NCBI RefSeq assembly: GCF_001636055.1
Contig: NZ_CP011789.1
Coordinates: 2,170,001-2,234,000, forward strand
Reading direction: 5' to 3'
Origin: Pseudomonas putida
GTDB lineage: Bacteria; Pseudomonadota; Gammaproteobacteria; Pseudomonadales; Pseudomonadaceae
Length of the DNA: 64,000 bases
The translations under genes were made by a program, and so were the position numbers. Shown one piece after another: positions 1-10,400 of this stretch. The notes under the pieces were generated by a model. It had not been told where the DNA came from and did no database searches. It saw nothing but the letters and a program-made list of their open reading frames with translations. How positions within the stretch are numbered: the stretch's first letter is position 1; each line of letters begins with the position of its first letter.

Positions 1-349
1 TGTTCGACTTGAAACGGGTATCGTCCAGGCGCAGCAGGGTGGCCCCCTTGTCGACCATCTGCCCTTCGCGCACGAAGATCTCGGTGACGATGCCGCCTTC
101 GAGGTTCTGGATCACCTGCACCTTGCTCGAGGGGATGGCCTTGCCTTCGCCGACCGTGACCTCGTCGAGCACGGCGAACTTTGCCCAGACCAGGGCCACC
201 AGCAACAGCGCTGCTGCCAGCCACACCGTGATGCGCGACAGGCGCGGCGAGTCCTGCAGGGTGGCACCTGCCAGCTCCGGCATGTAGTCGCGCTCGGCAT
301 GCTTGTCGGCGCCGGAGAGTTGGCTGCGCACACTATGGCTGAGGGGCAT
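1..349 (-). CDS. Type I secretion membrane-fusion protein (HlyD/LapC-like), N-terminal part only
   Basis: This is the N-terminal 116 codons of a periplasmic adaptor of the HlyD family, which would link the inner-membrane ABC exporter to the TolC-like outer-membrane channel for adhesin export. The start ATG (347-349) has AGGAGG six bases upstream. The protein opens with a charged cytoplasmic stretch, then one membrane segment around residues 34-52 (WLAAALLLVALVW). A biotinyl-lipoyl-like region follows with the typical IQNLEGGIV and VREGQMVDKG motifs. The reading frame is open to the window edge, so the C-terminus is missing here because of the window and not because of damage. It is the last visible gene of a leftward operon, 54 bp after the ABC exporter. 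The family assignment is firm; orthology to LapC or MapC specifically is inferred. Confidence 0.93.
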   Translation of the reverse strand, partial: MPLSHSVRSQLSGADKHAERDYMPELAGATLQDSPRLSRITVWLAAALLLVALVWAKFAVLDEVTVGEGKAIPSSKVQVIQNLEGGIVTEIFVREGQMVDKGATLLRLDDTRFKSN

Positions 350-403
350 GTCTACCTCCTATGAAAACCACGGTGCCTGTGGCAGCGCCGTCCTTCACGT
401 CGT

Positions 404-2548
404 TTACAGGGCTGCGCCAATACGGCCTTTGCGCAGGGCGTCGATCACCGCGTCCTTCGGCCCGTCGGCCACCACCTTGCCGTTGTCGAGTACCACCAGC
501 CGATCCACCAGGCTGAGCATCGAGCTGCGGTGGGTGACCAGCAGCAGGGTCTTGCCGGGCACCCAGGCCAGCAGGCGTTGGCGCAGTTGGTCTTCGCTGC
601 TGTTGTCCATGTGGCTGGTGGGTTCGTCGAGGATCAGGATCGGCGGCTCCAGCAACAGTGCACGGGCCAGCAGGACGGCCTGGCGCTGGCCGCCGGAGAG
701 CAGTTGGCCGCGCTCGCCCAGCGGGCGGTCGAAGCCCTGCGGGTGTTGGCGGGCCAGTTCGCTGACTCCGGTCAGCTCAGCGACTTCGAGCATGCGCGCA
801 TCGCTGACGTGGCGTGCGCCCAGGGTCAGGTTGTCGCGCAGGCTGCCTGCCAGCAGGGGCATGTCGTGGGCGACATAGCCAAGCTGATTGCGCAGGTCGG
901 CGATATCCAGCTGGCGCAGGTCAAGGTTGTCCAGCAGCACCTGGCCTTCGTCAGGGTGATGAAACCCCATCAACAATCGCCCGAGCGTGCTCTTGCCCGA
1001 ACCGCTGCGGCCGATGATGCCGATGCGCTCGCCGGGCTTGATCGACAGGCTGATATCGTTCAGTGCCGCGGCGACCTGACCGGGGTAGCGGAACGTCACG
1101 TGGCTGATGCCCAGGCCGCCTTGCAGCACCGTATGCTCCAGCGCCTGCTGACCGGGTTGGCGCTCCTGCGGCAAGCTCATCAGTGCGTCGGTGCTGCGCA
1201 TGGTCAGTTGTGCTTGTTGGTAGCGGGTGATCAGCCCGGCGATCTGGCCCAGCGGCGCCAGCACCCGGCTGCCGAGCATGTAGCAGGCGACCAGCGCGCC
1301 CACGCTGAGGCTGCCGGCGATGATCGAGTAGACCCCCGCGACGATGGTGGCCATGCCGCAGAACTGCTGGATGAACAGCGTGCCGTTGCTGGCCAGGGCC
1401 GACAGGTTGCGGGCATGGGCATCGAGACGGGCGATGGCGCCGTTGGTGTGTTCCCACTGGTATTGGCGCTCGCTTTCGGCGCCACAGGCCTTGAGGGTTT
1501 CCAGGCCGCCAAGGGTTTCGATCAGCAAGGCCTGGCGCACGGCGCCGAGGCTCAGGCTTTTCTGCACCGTGTCTCGCAGGCGTATCTGGATGAACAACGC
1601 CACGCCCACCGCCAGGGGGAAGGCGACCAGCGGGATAACCACCAGCCAGCCGCCGAGCAGGCCGATGACCAGCAACATCAGCACCACGAAGGGCAGGTCG
1701 ATGATGCTGGTCAGGGTCACGGCGGTGAGGAATTCGCGCAGGCCCTGGAAGTCGTGGATGCTCTGGGCGAAGCCGCCGATGCTGGCCGGACGTGCTTTCA
1801 TGGCCATGCCGGTGATGCGTTCGAACAGCGTGGCCGACAGGATCAGGTCGGTCTTCTTGCCGGCCTGGTCCAGCAGGTGTGCCCGGACCATGCGCAGCAC
1901 CAATTCGAAGGCGGTACCGATGAACAGGCCGATGACCAGCACCCACAGGGTCGAGAGGGCCTGGTTGGGCACCACGCGGTCGTAGGTCTGCATCACGAAC
2001 AGCGGCACCATCAGCCCGAGCAGGTTGATCAGAAGGCTGGCCAGCAGGGCATCGCTGTACAGCCAGCGCGAATGCCTGAGGGTGTCGCGAAACCATGCTT
2101 CGACCCGTGGCAGCAGTGGCGTACGCAGGTCTTCGAGGGAATGTCGCGGGCGGGCGAACAGGGCTTGCCCGCTGTAGGCCTGCTCCAGCGCCTGGCGCTC
2201 GACCCATTGCTCGCCACCGTCGGCCTCGCAGGGCAGGATCAGCGCCCGTCCATCTTCGTTCCAGCGTTGCAGCACGGCGCTGCGTCCATCGCCGAGCAGC
2301 AACAGTACCGGCAGGTTCAGTGTATTGATGGCGCTCAGTTCGCGGCGCAGTACGCGTGCCTGCAGGCCGGCGCGGGCGGCGGCGCGGGGCAATAGTTCGA
2401 GGCTCAGGCGCTGGTCGGCCAGCGGCAGGCCGGCGCACAGGCTGGCACGGCTGGCCGGGCACCCATGAACCTTGCACAGGATCAGCAGGCCATCGAGCAA
2501 CGGATCATCCGCAGCCAGGGTGGGCTGCGTGCTATGCATACTGGTCAC
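404..2548 (-). CDS. Type I secretion ABC exporter (LapB/MapB-like, degenerate C39 domain)
   Basis: A 714-residue inner-membrane exporter that should power export of the neighbouring RTX adhesin. Residues about 1-130 resemble a C39 peptidase-like domain but lack a recognisable catalytic Cys/His set, as in LapB and HlyB, so it probably binds substrate and does not cleave a leader. A six-helix transmembrane domain spans about 150-440. The nucleotide-binding domain has Walker A GRSGSGKST near residue 512, the signature LSGGQRQ, and Walker B ILILDEPTS near 636. The start is GTG: AGGAG lies nine bases upstream, whereas the in-frame ATG three codons later is too far from it. It is the second gene of the leftward operon, 67 bp after the TolC-like gene. 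Confidence 0.95.
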   Translation of the reverse strand: MTSMHSTQPTLAADDPLLDGLLILCKVHGCPASRASLCAGLPLADQRLSLELLPRAAARAGLQARVLRRELSAINTLNLPVLLLLGDGRSAVLQRWNEDGRALILPCEADGGEQWVERQALEQAYSGQALFARPRHSLEDLRTPLLPRVEAWFRDTLRHSRWLYSDALLASLLINLLGLMVPLFVMQTYDRVVPNQALSTLWVLVIGLFIGTAFELVLRMVRAHLLDQAGKKTDLILSATLFERITGMAMKARPASIGGFAQSIHDFQGLREFLTAVTLTSIIDLPFVVLMLLVIGLLGGWLVVIPLVAFPLAVGVALFIQIRLRDTVQKSLSLGAVRQALLIETLGGLETLKACGAESERQYQWEHTNGAIARLDAHARNLSALASNGTLFIQQFCGMATIVAGVYSIIAGSLSVGALVACYMLGSRVLAPLGQIAGLITRYQQAQLTMRSTDALMSLPQERQPGQQALEHTVLQGGLGISHVTFRYPGQVAAALNDISLSIKPGERIGIIGRSGSGKSTLGRLLMGFHHPDEGQVLLDNLDLRQLDIADLRNQLGYVAHDMPLLAGSLRDNLTLGARHVSDARMLEVAELTGVSELARQHPQGFDRPLGERGQLLSGGQRQAVLLARALLLEPPILILDEPTSHMDNSSEDQLRQRLLAWVPGKTLLLVTHRSSMLSLVDRLVVLDNGKVVADGPKDAVIDALRKGRIGAAL

Positions 2549-2615
2549 GATGGCCTACTCCTGCCGCGGTGGACGGGAGGCGGCTGCAGAGGTCTACAGC
2601 CGCCTGATGCAGGGC

Positions 2616-3989
2616 CTAGCGCATGTCGGGCAACTGCGCCTCATTGCGTACGTCGGTCTTGGCGATGGCTTCCGGTGGCAGCGAAATGCGCTGCTTGCTC
2701 AGCAACTCGCCCATGGTCGCCAGCACCCGGTACATGGAGAATTCTTCGGTGTAGCGCACCTCGGTGTAGCGGCGGTTGGCGTTGTACAGCTCGTTCTCGC
2801 TGTCGAGCACGTCGAGCAGGGTGCGCTGGCCCAGGCCGAACTGGTCCTGGTAGGCACCGCGTACGCGTTGAGTGGTCTCGGCGTATTCGCGGGCGCTAGG
2901 GGTCTGCTTGCGCGCGTTGTTCATGGCGTTCCAGGCCAGGCTCAGGTTCTCGGTGAGCTCGCGCAGGGCATTGTTGCGGATGTCCATGGCCTGGTTGATC
3001 TTGTGCGCATCGGACTGCAGGCGCGCCTTGTCGCTGCCGCCACGGAACAGGTTGTAGCTGAGCTCGACGCCGGCCTGCCAGTCGTTGTTGCTGTGGCCGC
3101 GCTCGCCGCCCAGGTTGTTGTTGGCGCCGGTGGCCAGCACTGCGTCCAGGCGCGGGTAGAACGGCGACTTGGCCACTTCGTACTGTTTCTCCGCCGCGTT
3201 GACATCGGCCTGGGCGGACTTGAGGTACGGGTTGTTCTCGCGCATGCCCTGGCGGGCTTCGTCGAGGGTGCTGGGCATCTGGATCTTGATCGAGGTCGGC
3301 GTTTCCAGTTCGTCGGGCTGACGTCCGATGACGCTGTAGAAGTTGGCCTCGGCGTCGGCCAGGTCGACCTCGGCGGTGTCCAGGTTGTTTTCCGCCAGGG
3401 CGCGACGGGCGCGGGACTGGTCGAGGTCGGCGGTGCTGCCGACACCGCGTTCGCTGCGCAGGCCGATCTGGTCGTTGACGCGCAGGTGCGCCTGCAGGTT
3501 GTTCTTGGCCAGGGTCACCAGCTCACGGCGCTTGAGTACTTCCAAGTACACCTCGATGGCGCGCAGGGCGACATCCTGGGCGATGGCCTGGGTGTAGTAC
3601 GCGCGCGAGGTGGCCACCGATTCGGTACGCCCGACTTCGTTGGAGGTGTTGAAGCCGTCGAAGATCATTTGCCGCAGGCGCAGTTCGGACTGTGTGTAGT
3701 TGAGGGTTTCCTTGTTGTGGTTACGCGTGCCGTCGGGGTTGATGCCGCGCGTATTGAGGTTGTCCGAGCGCTGACGGCCATAGCCAGCCACCAGGTCGAC
3801 CGTGGGGAAGTAGCCTCCGCGCGCGAACTTCACATCCTCATCGGCCGACAGCTTGCTGTTGCGATTGGAGCTGATCTGAGGGTGGTAGTCCACGGCGCTC
3901 TGGACAGCTTCGGTGATCGACATCGCCTGAGCGTTGGCACAGGCCATGGCCAACAGAATCGCACTGGTGATGGGGGTTAACACGCGCAT
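2616..3989 (-). CDS. TolC-family outer-membrane channel of the adhesin secretion system (LapE/MapE/AggA-like)
   Basis: A 457-residue outer-membrane efflux protein of the TolC/AggA type, predicted to form the exit duct for the divergently encoded RTX adhesin. The start at 3989 was chosen over an upstream in-frame codon because it has GGGAG upstream and begins a clean signal peptide (MRVLTPITSAILLAMACANAQA). Two outer-membrane efflux repeats follow, rich in Asn/Gln/Ala coiled helix, including the YQDQFGLGQRTLLDVLDSEN motif typical of TolC proteins. It heads the leftward operon and shares a 479-bp intergenic region with the adhesin, so expression of cargo and machinery may be coordinated. In LapA-type systems this protein also holds the retained adhesin in its pore; that role is inferred here. 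Confidence 0.94.
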   Translation of the reverse strand: MRVLTPITSAILLAMACANAQAMSITEAVQSAVDYHPQISSNRNSKLSADEDVKFARGGYFPTVDLVAGYGRQRSDNLNTRGINPDGTRNHNKETLNYTQSELRLRQMIFDGFNTSNEVGRTESVATSRAYYTQAIAQDVALRAIEVYLEVLKRRELVTLAKNNLQAHLRVNDQIGLRSERGVGSTADLDQSRARRALAENNLDTAEVDLADAEANFYSVIGRQPDELETPTSIKIQMPSTLDEARQGMRENNPYLKSAQADVNAAEKQYEVAKSPFYPRLDAVLATGANNNLGGERGHSNNDWQAGVELSYNLFRGGSDKARLQSDAHKINQAMDIRNNALRELTENLSLAWNAMNNARKQTPSAREYAETTQRVRGAYQDQFGLGQRTLLDVLDSENELYNANRRYTEVRYTEEFSMYRVLATMGELLSKQRISLPPEAIAKTDVRNEAQLPDMR

Positions 3990-4055
3990 GGGGTACTTCT
4001 CCCTGGTCTTTAAAAAGATCCTGCTATTCGCCAAAAAAATGACGAAAAATTGAGT

Positions 4056-4068
4056 TGAAACCGTTTCA
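4056..4068. promoter_or_regulatory. Palindromic operator candidate (LacI/Cra-like)
   Basis: The sequence TGAAAC-C-GTTTCA is a perfect 6-bp inverted repeat around one central base. It lies in the intergenic region between the secretion operon and the adhesin, 67 bp upstream of the TolC-like start codon. The half-site resembles operators of the LacI/GalR/Cra family. Which protein binds it cannot be told from sequence. Confidence 0.4.
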
Positions 4069-4082
4069 GGTTTGTAACAACA

Positions 4083-4114
4083 GAGCTAAGAACATTTAAC
4101 GGGCGAGCTAAGAA
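4083..4114. repeat. Direct repeat GAGCTAAGAA in the adhesin/secretion intergenic region
   Basis: The decamer GAGCTAAGAA occurs at 4083-4092 and again at 4105-4114, 22 bp apart, which is about two helical turns. Both copies would face the same side of the DNA, as expected of a binding site pair for an activator or repressor. The rest of the 3990-4468 region is AT-rich compared with its surroundings, and I could not identify a convincing sigma-70 or sigma-54 promoter in it. Confidence 0.35.
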
Positions 4115-4468
4115 GATTTTTTCATAAGGTCTATGCGAAAAAAAACTTATGCGGTCTAAGCAAACCGAGACATTGTTCTAATCAAGCGCTCGGGTAAATC
4201 GGCTGCAGTACCTGATTTCCGGGCTTCTGAGAAAGTTCCAGATTTTTTGCAGCTAAGGACCCTGGAGAGGACAACAACGGCGGAATTTGGCGACAAAAAA
4301 TTGGCATGAAAATAATGGCCAATTACCACTACCGCACGTGTTGAGCTGTCTTGGTGAAGGCGATTTCTCACCCTTGTGACAGACGCGAGACCCGCAAAGG
4401 ATCGCTTCCCGCATTACCTGGCCTGTCCGCCACTGCAGAAAGCCAATCGGCAGGGGAGGCGTGCGTTC

Positions 4469-7400
4469 ATGGCTAAATCAATTGGCGTGGTCAGCAAGGT
4501 CATAGGTCAGGTATTCGCGGTGGGCAGCGACGGTGCCAAGCGCCTGCTGGTGGAAGGCGATCGGCTGTTCGCGGGCGAGCAGCTGGAAACCGGAGCCGCG
4601 GGTGCTGTGGCCGTACGTTTGCACAACGGCGCCGAGCTGACGTTGGGACGAGGCAGCAGCCTGGAGATGACCCCGGACCTGCTGGCCAATCGAGCTCCCC
4701 ACGTACATGCCCCTGATACGCTGCCCAGCCAGGCACAGCTCAGTGATGTCGAGCGCCTGCAACAAGCCATTGCCGCAGGTGCCGACCCGACGCAGGAGGG
4801 CGAGGCACCCGCCGCCGGGCCTGGCGCCAATGGCGCGCCCGGGGCCTTGGGCGGCGGGCACAGCTTCGTGTTGCTGACCGAAGTGGCCGGGCGGGTCGAT
4901 CCGACCATCGGCTTCCCCACCGCAGGCTTCAACGGTATTCCGGAACTGGCCAACCGCTACATCGGTACCCTGGATGTCGACAACAACGCAGGGCCGTTCG
5001 GTCCTCCGGCCATTCCTCCGATCAATCCACCGATCAATCCTCCTGTAAATCCGCCTGTCACACCGCCGGACAATCCTGTGACCCTGCGCGGGCTCGACCT
5101 GAGCCCCGCCGAACTGACTCTCAACGAAGCGAACCTGCCGTTGGGGTCGGCCAGCAACCCGGCGGCCCTGACCCAGTCCGGCAGCTTCACCGTGGTCGCG
5201 CCGGATGGTGTGTTCAACCTCAGCGTCGGTGGTATCAACGTGGTGACTGCCGGGGTGGTGACCGGCGTGGGCCAGTCGATCACCACGGGCCTTGGCAACA
5301 TCCTCACCATCACCGGTTACAACCCGTCCACGGGCGTGGTCAGCTACAGCTACACCCTCACTGGCGCCGAGCAGCATGCGGACGGAGCGGGCAACAACGA
5401 ACTCGGCGAGCATTTCCCGGTGCTGGTCAGCGACACGGATGGCGATGTGGCCAGTGGTTCGCTGGACGTGATCATTCGCGACGATGTGCCCACGGCGGTC
5501 AACGACACCAATGCGGTCACTGCCACCGAGCAGCACACCCAACTTACCGGCAACGTGCTGGACAACGACGTCCAGGGCGCCGATCGGGTGGTCGGCGGAC
5601 CCGTGGTGGCCGGCACCTACGTCGGAACCTACGGCACCCTGGTGCTCGCTTCGGACGGCTCCTACACCTACACGCTCAACCCCGAGGATGCGGACTTCAA
5701 GAACCTCAACGGTGGCGGACATGGCGTCGAGACCTTCACCTACACCCTGAAGGATGCGGACGGTGACACCAGCAGTGCGACCCTGACCCTGAACATCACC
5801 AACCTCGACGATCCGGTAACGCTCGGCGGCCTGGATGTGGAGGGCGGTGAACTGACGGTCTACGAGAAGCACTTGAGCAACGGCAGTGCGCCGGACAGCA
5901 CCGCCCTGACCCAGAGCGGCAGCTTTACCGTCAGTGCACCGGACGGCCTGCAGACCCTGACGGTCGGCGGTATCAGCGTGGTCAGCGGCGGCCTGGTGGC
6001 GGGCTTCCCGCAGTCGATCACGACCGCGCTGGGCAACACCCTGACCATCACCGGCTACAACCCGACCACCGGCGTGGTCAGCTACAGCTACACCTTGCTC
6101 GGTAACGAAGGCCATCCCGTGGGCGAGGGCACCAACAGCCTGAGCGAGCATTTCAGCGTGATCGCCCAGGACACCGATGGCAGCAGCGCCACGGCCACCC
6201 TGGATGTGAACATCGTCGACGACGTGCCCCAGGCGCAGCCCGATTCGGCCAGCGTGGTGGAAGGTGGCACGGTCAGCGGCAATGTGCTGCTTAACGATCA
6301 GTTGGGCGCCGACCAGGCCGGCACCAGCAATGTGGTGGTGGGCGCGCGGGCGGGGTCCGATACCTCGACCTCGGCCATCGGCAATCTCAATACCGCGATC
6401 GGTGGCCTGTACGGCACCCTGACCATCGATGCCGCCGGCAACGCCACCTACCACGCCAACCCGAATGCCGTGGCGCCGGCCGGTGCCACCGATGTGTTCG
6501 TCTATACCATTCGCGACACCGATGGAGACGAAAGCACCACCACCATCACCATCAACGTCAAGGACTGCTCGCTGATCGCGGGGCCTAACGATGGCGTGAC
6601 GGTGTACGAGAAGGCGCTGGACCTGGTGAAGGATGGCAATGACCTGGCGCCGGGTACCGTCACCGGCAGTGCGCCGAGCTCCACCGGCGAAACCGCCTCC
6701 GGTAGCCTGGCGGGTTCGGTGAGCGGTGGCATTGGCGCCCTGACCTATACGCTGGTGGGCAGCGCGGTGGGCCAGTATGGCCAGATCCAGCTCAATGCCG
6801 ATGGTTCCTACACCTACACGCTGACCTCGGCGCCGAAATCGCCGGATAACGTCAATGATGGGCCGAACAGTCTGACCGAGAGCTTCACCTACGAGGTGAA
6901 GGATTCGCTGGGCAACTCGACCACCAGCACCATCGTCATCACCATCGTCGACGACGTGCCCAAGGCACACAGCGATTTTGCCAATGTCTTCGAGGGCGGC
7001 ACGGTCAGTGGCAACGTACTGGTCAACGATGTGTTCGGTGCCGATGTGGTGGCCGATGGCAAATACGTGGTCGGGGTTCGCGCAGGCGGGGACACTTCCA
7101 CGTCGGCCATCGGCCAACTGGGCGTCCAGGTGGTCGGTCAGTATGGCTACCTGACCCTCGATGCCCAGGGCAACGCGACCTATCACGCCAACCCCGACAG
7201 CGTCACGCCGCCCGGTGCCACGGATGTGTTCGTCTACACCATCCGCGATGCCGACGGTGACGAGAGCACCACCACCATCACCATTGATATCCACGACTGC
7301 TCGTTGGTCGCGACGCCTGATGGCGGCGTGACGGTGTACGAGAAGGCGCTGGACCTGGTGAAGGATGGCAATGATCTGGCGCCGGGTACCGTCACCGGCA

Positions 7401-10400
7401 GCGATCCGCATTCCCCAGGCGAGACGGCATCGGGCTCGCTGGCCGGGTCGGTGAGTGGCGGTATCGGGGCGATGACCTTCACCCTGGTGGGCAACGCCAC
7501 CGGGCAGTACGGGCAGATTCAGCTCAATGCCGATGGTTCCTACACCTACACGTTGACCTCGGCGCCGAAATCGCCGGGCAACGTCAACGACGGCGCGAAC
7601 ACGCTGACGGAGTCCTTCACCTACCAGGTGAAGGATTCGCTGGGTAATTCGACTACTGGCACCATTGTCATCAGCATCGTCGACGATGTGCCCAAGGCGC
7701 ACTGCGATGTGGCCAGCGTGACTGAAGGCGGTGTGGTCAGCGGCAACGTACTGGACAACGACATTGTCGGCGCCGATGTGCGGGGGGACGGCCAGTACGT
7801 GGTCGGCGTGCGTGCCGGCTCCGACACCTCGACTTCGGCGATTGGCCAGGTCGGCAGCCAGGTCATGGGCCAGTACGGCTACCTGACCGTCGATGCACAG
7901 GGCAATGCGACCTATCACGCCAACCCCAACAGCGTGTCCCAGGCCGGCGCTACCGACGTGTTCGTCTACACCCTCCGCGATGCCGACGGCGACGAGAGCA
8001 CGACGACCATCACCATCAACGTGCACGACAGCAAGCTGGTGGCCTGCGAAGACAGCGAAGTGAAGGTGTATGAAAAAGCACTGGACCTGAACAAGGATGG
8101 CAACGACCTGGCGGCAGGCAATGTCACCGGCAGCGACCCGCACTCGACAGCGGAAACTGCATCCGGCAGCCTCGCGGGCTCGGTGGGCGGGGGTGTGGGC
8201 GCACTGACCTTCAGCCTGGTGGGCAACGCCACGGGGCAATATGGGCAGATCCAGCTCAATGCCGATGGCTCCTACACCTACACCCTGACCTCTGCACCGA
8301 AAACGCCGGGCAACGCCAATGATGGCGCGAACAGCCTGACCGAGTCCTTCACCTATAAAGTGACGGACTCCGTAGGTAACTCGACCACCAGCACCATCGT
8401 CATCACCATCGTCGACGACGTACCCAAGGCCCATTGCGATGTGGCCAGCGTGACTGAAGGTTGTGTGGTCAGCGGCAATGTGCTGGACAACGACATTGTC
8501 GGTGCCGATGCACGGGCAGATGGTCAGTATGTGGTCGGCGTGCGCGCAGGCTCCGATACTTCGACTTCGGCAATTGGCCAGCTTGGCAGCCAGGTCATGG
8601 GCCAGTACGGCTACCTGACCCTCGATGCCCAGGGCAATGCGACTTATCACGCCAACCCTGACAGTGTGTCCAAGGCCGGCGCTAGCGACGTGTTCGTCTA
8701 CACCATTCGCGATGCCGATGGTGACGAGAGCACCACGACCATCACCATCAATGTGCAGGACAGCAAGCTGGTGGCCTGTGAGGACCGTGACGTCACCGTG
8801 TACGAGAAGGCGCTGGACCTGGTCAAGGACGGTAACGACCTGGCGGCGGGTACGGTCACGGGCAGCGACCCGCACTCAACGGCGGAAACCGCCTCCGGCA
8901 GCCTGGTGGGATCGGTCGGCGGGGGTGTTGGTGCATTGACCTATAGCCTGGTGGGCAATGCTGTCGGCCAGTTCGGGCAAATCCAGATCAACGCCGACGG
9001 CTCCTACACCTACACCCTGACCTCGGCACCGAAAACGCCGGGTGGGGCGGACGATGGCGCCAATCGAGTCGTCGAGTACTTCACCTACAAGGCCACCGAT
9101 TCACTGGGCAACAGTGTCACCAGCAGCATCGCCATTTCCATCGTCGATGATGTGCCCAAGGCCGTGTGCGCCGAGCGCAGCATCACGCCCGGCCAGGTGG
9201 ACTCCAATATCCTGCTGGTGATCGATGTCTCCGGAAGCATGAACGTTGACTCTGGTGTGCAGGGGCTGAGCCGTCTGGCCTTGGCCAAGCAGGCGATCAA
9301 CGCCTTGCTCGACAAGTACGACGACATGGGCGATATCAAGGTGCAGATCGTCACCTTCGCCACCGGGGCCTGGGTCAAGACGCCGGTCTGGGTGTCGATC
9401 GCCGAGGCCAAGAGTATCGTCGCCGGTCTGAGCGCAGACGGCTCGACCTACTACGACTCCGCCGCGACCAAGGCGCAGGAAGCCTTTGTCACCAGCGGCA
9501 AGATCGCGGGGGCGCAGAACATCAGCTACTTCTTCTCCGACGGCGTGCCCACAAACGGCCATTCGATGACCGCCGTACGCGAAACAGCCTGGGAAAGCTT
9601 CCTCGACAACAACGGGATCAAGTCCTACGCCATTGGCCTCGGCACCGGGGTGAACCAGGCCAACCTCGACCCGCTGGCCTACGATGGCAGCAGCCATGTC
9701 GACACCGACTCGGTGGTGGTCACCGATCTGAGCCAGCTCAGCGCGGTGCTGTCCGGCACGGTACAAGGTGCGCCGATTACCGGCAGCCTTATGAGCGGTG
9801 GCCACTTCGGTGCCGATGGCGGCTTCATCAAGGCGCTGCTGGTCGATGGCACCACCTACACCTTCGACCCGAAAGCCAACGCCGGCCAGGGCGGCTATAC
9901 GGTAGCCGGTGGCCCGGACAAGGCCAGTTTCGACACCACCGGCAATACCCTGTCGATCAAGACAGCGCTCGGTGGCACGCTGCTGGTGGACATGGACACC
10001 GGCGAATTTACCTACACGCCGCCAAAGGACGCCGGCAGCAGCCAGGTCGAGAAATTCGGCTTCACTGTCAGCGACAACGATGGCGACACCAGCAGTGCCA
10101 GCCTGGTGGTGAAGATCAACAGCAACAGCGCCCCGGTGGCGGGGGCCGACCACATCATCACCAACATCGCCGGTGCCAGCGTCACCGTACCGGCCGAGGC
10201 GCTGCTGGCCAATGACAGCGATGCGGATCACGACCACCTGAGCGCTGCGCCCATCACCTTCAACACGGGCTTTGCCGACAAAGGCGCGGGCTTCACGGTG
10301 GGCAGCCAGGTGCAGACGCTCAAGTTCGACGGCACCGTCAACAAGCCCGAGAACCAGCTCAAGGACCTGGCGCGCAGTGACTTCACTGCGGTCTCGGGTT

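Noticed and set aside
530..2395. A 621-codon open frame antisense to the ABC exporter
   Set aside because: It has no recognisable domain, is Gln/His/Ala-rich like other shadow frames, and lacks a ribosome site; the exporter on the other strand is certain.
404..2548. An active C39 bacteriocin-type leader peptidase in the ABC exporter
   Set aside because: The N-terminal domain lacks the catalytic Cys and His arrangement, and the cargo has no double-glycine leader.
4478..8875. A 1465-codon open frame antisense to the adhesin
   Set aside because: It mirrors the adhesin repeats exactly and shows repetitive His/Val/Gly-rich sequence with no family similarity. It exists because of the strong GC bias at third positions.
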